DNA from: Rhyzopertha dominica
Lineage: Eukaryota > Arthropoda > Insecta > Coleoptera > Bostrichidae
Assembly (NCBI GenBank): GCA_025024175.1
Contig: QCXZ01000064.1
Coordinates: 59,293,325-59,357,324, forward strand
Length of the DNA: 64,000 nucleotides
Reading direction: 5' to 3'
The notes beneath the pieces are model-generated. The model was not told the origin of the DNA, ran no database searches, and was given only the letters and a program-made list of their open reading frames with translations. This document shows positions 56,191-64,000 of this stretch, piece after piece (the first letter of the stretch is position 1; every line of letters starts with the position of its first letter). The position numbers and the translations under genes are program-made.

Positions 56191-58439
56191 CTAAATCTAA
56201 AGTTATTACTACATTGCTCTAGCACTCAGAACCTGGTTTCATTGACCATGCAACCACGTCTTTGGAAACACTGCCAAGACTACGCCGAATGAAAACAAAT
56301 AATCCCACCAATATAGCCACAATTACAAACGTTTGTTTGATACAAGAAAATAATTAATCTTTGATAAATTTATTTACTGCGAGAGTGACAATGATATTTA
56401 TTTGTTCATGGCATAACAGTTTGATTTTTACAAACCAAATTCTATTTTAGAGATTTTTATTATCTCTTGGAGACAAAATAAAATTTGATTTTGAATTGTA
56501 TATCTTATATTTAATATTTTTAGACCTCGTACACCAGTCCGCTCGCTGCGGTTGAAGTGACGGTCTGCTTTGGTCAATTTATTCTGTACCTTTACCTGAT
56601 AAGCGAAACTAGTCGTAGGGTCAGAATGGACTGACCAGGGCAAATGATTTGTTTAAAAAAATAATAAAGCTTTAAATCAGTATAAAGCCGAAAGCCCTGT
56701 AGAAGGTGCCACAAACGAGTAGCAGTCAATATATTTGAATTACTTGACCTAAAAAAATTACCGAATACAAAATTTTCTTCTGATACTTCAATGCCTGTAA
56801 AAATTATTGAAGAATGTCAAAAACAAAATTTTTAACGTTAACACCCTGTATCTTTCTTAGTATCAAGTTTTGGAAACATTCTGTTCCTTATTATTATAGT
56901 TAGATCTGGGTGCCAGTCTCAAAAATTCCTTATTAAATAACAATTGTAGGAATAAAAAATATTTGTTTTTGATTGATCGATGGAACCAGCGTACAGTAGG
57001 CATTTCTGTCTCTTCCAGATACCAACTACGTCTACGCTGGGTTGGAGGGGTGACACGCTTGTCACTAGTGGGCTCCAAAGTATCGCATGTTATAAGACTT
57101 TGGGGGTTGGATGGGGAGGTTTTAGGATGTGTCCAATTAGCGGGTACTTTTTTATTAGCCTCCGTGTTGGATGGTAACTTATTTCGGCTGCATTATTCTT
57201 GTCCTTCCTCGGACGAGCTGCTGTCTGAGATCGTATACAGCTTTAGGGCTTCTTTATTTATTGCTTTCTTATCTTTTGCGATTTCTGACCACTATTCTTC
57301 AATTATGTTTAATTTTCAATAATTTCGACTAATGGATAAAGCTGGAATCACACCGTTTATTATCAATGAAGCTAAGGATATCATTGAAGATTGCGAACAA
57401 TGTAATATATTGAAGTAACCAGGTATGCCATCTTCAAATTTCTGTATTTTATTCGTACTGCCTCTCAAATTGTTCAGTTTATATTTCGTATCGGTTTTGG
57501 GAATGGGGCATATTTGCGACGTTCGAGGGGGTAGGTTCTTAAAAGGACGAGAAACAGATGCGCTTCAGTTTGAGTGTATTCCTTCAACTGTTCACAGGTT
57601 AGTAACTATGCTGCTGTTGTAGTCTTCTTTTTAAACTATTTATGTCATTTTCTTAACTGTGTTCTAGTATTTTTTGATTAGCTCTATCCCCGCAGAAAGT
57701 GTGATGTTAGAGCCTTAATGTATGAACTAATATTTTCTCCCATGCTGGGCAAACGTCTGGTAAAAGAAAAACCAAGATTTTTGCACCAAACCATTCAACT
57801 ATATAGCTGAGTTGCCTCCCGCATGGGACCTCAGTACCTGCTGACCATAGTCGGCTATGCTAACAAAAATCTCTTCAGTTTTGAATCTTGAGAGTGAAAG
57901 TGATATCGAACACAGATCTAGAATTGGCAGTTCATTCATTGTTTTAAATAACAATTTTCAGCAGCATTGCTACATTTTGTTAACCCTCCAAATTTGATCT
58001 GGTTTAGTAATAAACTAGTTGTTTTGAGATTGTTTCGTATTATTTATGATTACATCAAATCTCCCTATTTACGTGAGTAACCAATGCATCGAAGGTACGT
58101 TTAATTAAAATAACGCAACGTAGGTAAGTACTAGACGANCACTNTTCAATCTAAATCTCTACGAACCTGGGTATGTTACATTACAATATGTATAATAAAT
58201 ANCACTAGCTTCTATAAAAAATGCATCTGTTACATATTCGTATCGTATATACTAAGAGTCTGTCTCAAACTGTTTTTGAGGTTGCTGTTGGACCTTCAAA
58301 CGTATTAATGAAAAATTAGTTAGATATTAAAATAGGATGCAGTTTCGGTCAAATAACATATAAAAGCAAAGTACACACAGCTAAAAAAATCTATCCCCTT
58401 TTTTACTTCAAAGAACTGGCTACCAACCCAGAAATCCAT
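56191..58439. other. No recognisable gene
   Basis: Frames such as 56963-57322 (119 codons, plus) and 57425-57622 show no known domain. Ns occur at 58139-58144 and 58202. Nothing is supported over this 2.2-kb stretch. Confidence 0.45.
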
Positions 58440-58900
58440 CACCTCAAAGCGTTCCGAATTTCCGACGCACATACCAATAAAGTTTGGGCACGCATTTGCG
58501 CCGTTCCCGTCGCAATAAAAAAAAACCGAGAAAAAAGCCCGCCGTTCGATATCACACAGGAATATGGGAACATAAAACAGATCGGCAGAGAGGCAAAAAG
58601 AAGAGGACATGACAAATCGGGAATAGGAGATATTGTGAATGTGTCGACCATTTTGTGGCAGGAGGGGTGCGCTGCGCCCCGGGGAACGATCGATGCGGTG
58701 TCGCATCAGCAGGGGTCGCCACTGTCGCAGCGGGGCCTCTCCGCAGGATTCACGACTCCCACTGGGTTTGATGCTACCGCGTGATTTTTTTCGGCTTTCC
58801 GAAGGCGAACGCGATGATTTTATTAACGCTCCCCGTAATGCATTTATTAAGGAGCGGTTTTCCTTCTTCCTTACTCCTTAGATGCATTTCTTCAGTATCC
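58440..58900. other. GC-rich patch, function unknown
   Basis: CpG-rich relative to its surroundings. Overlapping frames occur on both strands (58706-58320 minus, 58639-58881 plus), neither with a recognisable domain. As with the islands at 2740, 11200 and 36800, it could be regulatory or an untranslated exon. Confidence 0.3.
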
Positions 58901-59469
58901 AGCTGTTTCTTGCACTTACAGGTTCAGAACGAGCTTAATCTTTATTGGATTCTTTTACCTGTCGAAATGTTCTCCACCAGTGCCAAATTATTGTTGGACA
59001 GATTTTCAATTATTCAGCAACAAAGCGTAAAAAGACCCAAGTATTTTTAATGGATACTAATCTTTAAATAAACAAGAATCAAAGAGCAAATGTGTGTCAT
59101 GGACATGTAAACCAAAGAATACAGAATACTCCTAATTTTTCCCGTCATCTATCATCACCAAAGGTTGCAGTGATGTCAAGTATTGTTCTTTTTGCTTCCA
59201 AATTTCCTTCAACTCATTTCACACATGCCCCAGTCTGTATGTTCTATAATTACAGTTTGTGACGGAGAGCTTTCACGCTTTAATACAATTTTCTAATCTG
59301 TGGGAACGTACGTAGCAGCTGGTATTGATATTGTTTAATAATACAGGTTTTTACTCCATTTTTATCTTCCTAATCACAAGCATCATCCATTATAAAAGAT
59401 TAAAAGTATATATCAAATGTTTATTTAGTAGTGTACAAAAATCCAGCCAGACTGGTCGTATGAGTTGCT
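58901..59469. other. No gene seen
   Basis: AT-rich; nothing supported. Confidence 0.45.
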
Positions 59470-59700
59470 CTCTGGAATTGCGTGCTAACTTAGAACCTCT
59501 TAATTTACTATTTCCTTGTCTTTTGCGTGTGGTTTAACGTGACGTTCACGAAATAACATTAAACAAAAGCTCTCGCAATTGATCCCAGGTTAAAGATTCC
59601 GCGCGAATATTTGGAGGTAATTGAGTGCCTCTCTAGCTCTGTGAAGACGGGTCGGGGTTATCAAGAAATTAACCAAATTATTCCGCTAGAAATGTGAGCG
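59470..59700 (-). pseudogene. Possible retroelement Gag fragment
   Basis: The minus strand reads EALNYLPPNIRAESLTWDQL then RELLFNVISRTS around 59520-59630. The pattern 'L..LP...A.SLTWD.L...L' recalls the capsid-like Gag region of LTR retrotransposons. The fragment is about 60 codons, and no protease, reverse transcriptase or LTR was found nearby, so the call is weak. Confidence 0.3.
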
Positions 59701-59875
59701 CCACTTGGTTTATTTACCTCCAGAATATTTATAAATAACAAAACCAAGAAAGTTGAGCGGAAATTCAATCACTAGAAGAGCTGAACTGCCTAAGTGTCGC
59801 TAATTTACCAACAAACATCACTAAAATTCCCAAAACACCACCCTAAGTGATTCAACCGCAACTGTAAGAGACGAG

Positions 59876-60184
59876 TATAAAAAAAAACGTACGGTTTCAC
59901 ACAAAAGCAACACAAGATTTATTGCCAGAAGTGTGAATACAAAATTAGAAATGAATTTAATATATTAAAATGCAAGAGGATTATTAAATCACATATACGC
60001 TATTAAATAACAAGGGAAGTATCCAAAAAAATAAAGCTTATTGGATTAATAAGGTAAGTTCGCGATAATATGAATACATTTTTTTTAATATATATATACC
60101 TTTTCTTTTGTTTCAGGGATAGCGATGGAATACCGTTAGTGTGCACACGTACGTTTACAAGTCCTTCCCTTTACAAATTGGCCT
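59876..60184 (+). other. Possible small transcript with promoter and 65-nt intron
   Basis: TATAAAAAAA at 59876 could serve as a TATA box. A textbook intron follows: AATAAG then GTAAGT at 60053, ending TTTTCTTTTGTTTCAG at 60117, 65 bases. One frame stays open across the splice (KLIGLIRDSDGIPLVCTRTF) but is short and matches nothing. NN at 60187-60188 lies just beyond. The sites are strong, but expression and coding status are unknown. Confidence 0.35.
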
Positions 60185-60571
60185 TTNNGAAATAAAAAAA
60201 AAAACAAGTGAACAATTGAGATGTACAACTGGCGAATTATAAGTTAAGTCTGATTTAAATGTTATATAATATTAAATTATATATGCATTTTACACTTAAA
60301 CAATATGTAATATTAATTAAAATTGCAATTACTGTACTTTATCAAACGAAATCTTAATAAACAATGATTGAATGACGTTGACCTAGAGTAAGTTAATTTA
60401 TGATCTAAATGTTGGAAAGATTAAGCTATAAAATCTCGGGAAAACCGCATAAAACCGTCAATTTGAACTAGAAACTAGTGTCGACTTATCTGTTACGCAA
60501 GCAGTGGGTTGAATCCTAGGGGACGTTGAAAATCCCTCGATTCAGGACTGAGCTGGTTCAGTTCTGGTAAG

Positions 60572-60775
60572 ATGACCTCCGGAATCCCTGGCGTGTTCGA
60601 TAGAATGTTCGGGAAAACGTGGTATGATCAGCGGCCTCCAAAGAATCCAGAAACCAGTCAAGGGAAGCGATCGTTTACAAAAGCAGTTCGAACAATCGAT
60701 CACACTCAAGGACGTGAAAAGGACCCTACAGTTACAAATTCGTCTTACAACAAAGCCAAAAAGAATCGATTATAA
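60572..60775 (+). CDS. Hypothetical 67-codon open frame
   Basis: The plus frame, MTSGIPGVFDRMFGKTWYDQ onward, is Lys/Arg/Pro/Ser/Thr-rich with no hydrophobic core, signal peptide or known domain. The DNA here is less AT-rich than its flanks. A donor-like CTG|GTAAGA sits immediately before the ATG, so the ATG may lie in an intron rather than start a gene. It could belong to the same unit as the intron at 60053, but nothing proves this. Confidence 0.2.
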   Translation: MTSGIPGVFDRMFGKTWYDQRPPKNPETSQGKRSFTKAVRTIDHTQGREKDPTVTNSSYNKAKKNRL

Positions 60776-61108
60776 CACTCACCTCTGAAGAGGGTTCTTA
60801 CAAGGAGCAATATCGAGCGAAACGTGTGGCGTTGTGATTTAAATCCCGCAAAAGCGGCTTGGACGAAGCTCAAACGAAACAACCAATAGCTTCTAGCGTC
60901 CAAATAGAATTTGTTGGTCGGATAATCCCAAAACTTTTGGATGAACGTTGCACAATATGTTCATAGACCGATCAGCGAATTTTCACAACACACCTGTTTC
61001 AAATGCTACCAAATACGAATCTAACGGCTCGTGGAAACCACACTGATTCGCATTAATCTCTCGCGGTTTTTGTCGACGGCGCGGTAAAAAGTGGTCCACA
61101 AGAAGCAT

Positions 61109-61330
61109 ATTCCACTGGAAATGCAGGTGCGAAAGGAAAAATACTTTGAAGAGAATTCTGGCAATACGGGGGAAGTTAAGAATACTAAATCGAAACATTA
61201 GAAATATTTACGTTGCGAAGGTATTCCACTGGAAATGCCGACGTGATTAAACGATGGAAAATGCAAAGAAGACAACTCTAACAATACGGGGAAAGTTGAA
61301 AATGTTATTTGGAAATATTTCAAAAAATTA
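61109..61330. repeat. Diverged tandem duplication, 113-bp offset
   Basis: TATTCCACTGGAAATGC occurs at 61109 and 61222. Downstream blocks also correspond in order: a GAAGA/AATACGGGG(G)AAGTT segment and a GAAATATTT segment. The two copies are diverged, so the duplication is old. No function is apparent. Confidence 0.6.
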
Positions 61331-62345
61331 TATTAACAGTGGTCATTGTGATTCTTGTGTCTTGCTTATTTTGCTGTTGCGTAATGGTGTCGACGCTTCT
61401 TTGGGTGCATCTTGTGTCTTCAATTGTCTTCCATTTGTTCCCCTTGACCACAGGAATGCAAAATCCAATGTAAGGACACCACACATTATTCATTCTCCAT
61501 TTAGCCTTACAAATTACTTAATTTGATAACCACAGTTAACGGTTAATCCTAATTGTTTGGGCGTGTTAGACCTTATCCCTACGGCGACTCTGAATAAATA
61601 CTGATGAATGAGACCGAAATACAGTAATAAAAACAATCTGATAGATGATGGAAAGAAATGTAGGCTAGCCTAAAGCATTCACCAAGCGAACTGAATTAGG
61701 GAGTCGTATATGACCACCTGGTCAGGTTGATTTAAATAGCAGCAGTGTTGCCATGACGTCACTCTGCAAACGGCAGTATACTATATGCAAATAACGGCTA
61801 TAAATTGTTACTATTGGGTTAGGTTACAGAAACGACCATATTTCTAAAGTTAGAATTTTCTTAAATATACAAATTGATAAAAGTGAGCAGTTAAATTTCT
61901 ACAAGGTTTCCAAAAAAGGTGCTTGTTCAGTCAAAACTTGATTTTCCTTGTTAACAAAGTCGTTAAATAATGTTTTACGTATAGTCTTAAATTTGCAAAA
62001 AATTCTTTTAGAGATATCATAGAATTCCACGGTTTCTCTCGATGTTACGAACCCAGTGCTTACTATCATCCCTCACAGCGAGTGCATCATTTATTCTAAT
62101 TTTAATTTAATTTATTTTAAACACACGTATTTAATAATTCAAAACAGACAATAAAATCATAATAACATGGGTCCGAAAACAAAAGATGATATCGACAAAA
62201 TTTATGTGGGGCTATCTATTAGAAAAGCACTTCATAAAAGAGATATTAGAAAGGAAAGAGATCGATGTTCATTAGCATTTTAGAGAGAGAGAGCAGTATT
62301 TATTTTCCAAAGCATTTGTATTCTCGTATGTTTTATAAACACAAG
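61331..62345. other. No gene seen
   Basis: AT-rich; a 90-codon frame at 61254-61526 lacks any recognisable domain. Nothing supported. Confidence 0.45.
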
Positions 62346-62375
62346 TTTATTTATTTATTTATTTATTTATTTATT
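62346..62375. repeat. (TTTA)n microsatellite, likely LINE 3' tail
   Basis: About seven TTTA units. On the minus strand this is (TAAA)n lying about 200 bases downstream of the LINE coding end at 62570, where a 3'-terminal simple repeat of a LINE is expected. Confidence 0.8.
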
Positions 62376-62569
62376 ACAGAGTGCGCGAACAGGCAAGCCC
62401 AAAATGGCACCCACTAAAAAAAACATAGTTATGCTAAACCTGAGAATAACCAAACGTGAATGTTACAATTTAGTGTGTACAAAACTAATAAGTCTATCTA
62501 TATTAGCAAGAAAAAACAGTTATTGATGATAAGCAAAATAGCATAATTAAGTGATAATAATATAAGTAT

Positions 62570-64000
62570 AATATACAGAAAAAAGAAGAAAAAAATATAT
62601 ACGTATTTTTTCAAAGAGTTATGGAAAATGTCGACGTCAGAACAGTGCGAATTATATGATCTAGTAATGCGGGCTAAAGGTTCATTACGACCTAAATTGG
62701 TTCGTAAGAGATATTCGCGAAATGAAGGTAAAAAACGACTGTTGTACACGGGAACACTTAAGAAGATACTAGAGAGCAAAGAGGGTGAATCAACTGAGCT
62801 ATTGATTATATGGGGAGAAAAAGCAAATTCGCTACTAATCTCTTTTCTAGGCTCATTATGTTGTACATTCGGGTCAGTGTTGTGGCATTTATTAACTCAT
62901 AGGAACCCACAACTTTAAAATGAAGATACCTTAAAAATTTGTTTTGTACCGACTGCAGTCTTAATTTGTATATGTCATACTGTGGAGACCACACAACAGA
63001 TGCAAAATTGAGTCTGCTATAAACAAATGCGAAGTACAGGTTTTTTATAACTTCAATAGAACTAAAATTTTTAGTTGTTCGAATTATAAAGCCCAACATT
63101 CTATTTGTCTGAAAAGCTATATTATCTATATGCACAGAGAAGGTCATTTTCTGGTCGAAAGTGACTCCCAAATCTTTCACATGAGAAACGGCCTTTATCT
63201 TATTGTTGTCAAAGTTATAGTCAAAGGAAAATAGTCTAATGTTTCTAGAAAATGTAATAGTACAGCACTTACTGAAATTTAAATAAAGTTTGTTAATTTT
63301 ACAGTAATTATAGAATTGACATAGGTCGTTTTGAAATAGTATACAGTCGGCAATATTTCTTATGGGAGCGAAGACTTTTAGGTCATCAGCATAAAGAAGA
63401 AAATTGCAGAATTTAAAACAATGCTTAATATTATTAATATAAATTAAGAACAGCAGAGGCCCCAAAACCGAACCTTGTGGTATACCTGAAGTGACCGAGT
63501 AAGGTTATGATTTAAAACCATTTATCGATATTACATGAGTTCTGCCGCTGACATATAATGATAACCATCTTAACAAAGTTCCGTGCACGTGACAGTTTGT
63601 GAATTAAAATACAGAGGTCAATTTTATCAAAAGCCTTGCTGAAATCTGTATAAACAGAATCTACTTGAATCTGATGATCCATGGAATTTAAAATAAAGTT
63701 GCAATATTCTGTAAGATTTGTTTCGACTGGCTTAACCAGTACATCTTCAGTAAGCTCATGTAGTTCTTGTGACGATCTTCCATAACAAATACCAGTAAAT
63801 TTCAGTCAGAATTTTCCTGCATATTCCCTGATCGGTGCGAATTCTGTTTATATTTCACCATTCTCTTCTTTTAAGGGAAAAGCCAGCGACCTTAATGGTG
63901 GGGTCTTTTATAATGTTGCGATTCTTCTTCCAATGTTCCTTAATAGTAAAGTTAAATAACTTAATGGCAATTAAATAATATAGAAGGTTTTCTTGACTGT
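62570..64000 (-). pseudogene. LINE reverse transcriptase, runs off window end
   Basis: Minus-strand relic, the best preserved LINE in the window. From the window edge downward: VYTDFSKAFDKIDL near 63640 (first RT Asp), SGIPQGSVLGPLLFLIYINN at about 63430-63490, and FLLYADDLKVFAP near 63395 with the catalytic ADD. VKDLGVTFDQKMTFSVHIDN near 63150 and NLYFAFVYSRLNFASVVWSP near 63010 follow. The frame 63465-62806 stays open for 219 codons. After a frameshift near 62790 the C-terminal end SVPVYNSRFLPSFREYLLRT...RSYNSHCSDVDIFHNSLKKY follows. Motifs are of Jockey/CR1-like type. A stop near 63510 and a frameshift near 63570 interrupt the upstream half. The endonuclease, if present, lies outside. Confidence 0.9.

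Noticed and set aside
61600..61620. CTGATGA followed by GAAA at short distance
   Set aside because: The eight bases between the core motifs cannot form stem II, and no stem I partner is present.
61815..61832. Insect telomere-type TTAGG repeat
   Set aside because: Only two imperfect units (GGGTTAGGTTA) are present, which is expected by chance.
62628..62918. 96-codon plus frame as a gene
   Set aside because: It lies antisense to the conserved C-terminal part of the minus-strand LINE reverse transcriptase.

Overview
The window looks like an AT-rich, gene-poor stretch of an insect nuclear genome. It has one recognisable multi-exon host gene with short spliceosomal introns, and a dense layer of decayed transposons of insect type: DD34D and DD41D mariners, FLYWCH/MULE transposases, Penelope-like elements, several LINE families and a foldback element. 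Species and order cannot be fixed from the sequence alone. Several runs of N and single-base frameshifts suggest a draft assembly.

Layout. 1-5000: edge copy of a DD41D transposon (minus), a FLYWCH/MULE relic, and a nearly complete mariner (3633-4932, TA-flanked, frameshifted). 6480-7563: Penelope relic. 9640-10060: LINE tail. 12170-15660: a LINE split by a MULE that has 8-bp target duplications (12432-14567). 15871-16334: a short element with 12-bp target duplications carrying a hammerhead ribozyme. 18180-19155: relic of a Mutator/YqaJ-type mobile gene. 20654-21881: second DD41D copy. 24050-24945: Penelope relic. 26926-32931: a 6-kb foldback element made of inverted arrays of a 156-bp repeat, with 9-bp target duplications. 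34735-35070: mariner relic. 36800-37430: GC-rich promoter-like island. 37712-38387: short TIR element. 38990-43140: three LINE relics in two orientations.

The host gene is at 43343-49826 (plus): a seven-exon orthologue of IQCA1/DRC11, an IQ-motif plus AAA-domain subunit of the ciliary nexin-dynein regulatory complex, expected to act in cilia or the sperm flagellum. Joining the exons gives a 913-residue reading frame. Two of its six introns lack a GT donor at the position needed to keep frame. Its last intron holds a transposase relic and a 5'-truncated Penelope element with inverted ends.

49.9-64 kb: four minus-strand LINE relics, a mariner C-terminal relic, GC-rich patches that may be regulatory, a 70-nt structured palindrome, and a possible small transcript with a 65-nt intron near 60 kb.

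The strongest candidates for something undescribed are the hammerhead-bearing short element (15871-16334) and the 156-bp-repeat foldback element (26926-32931). No rRNA, tRNA or CRISPR was recognised.
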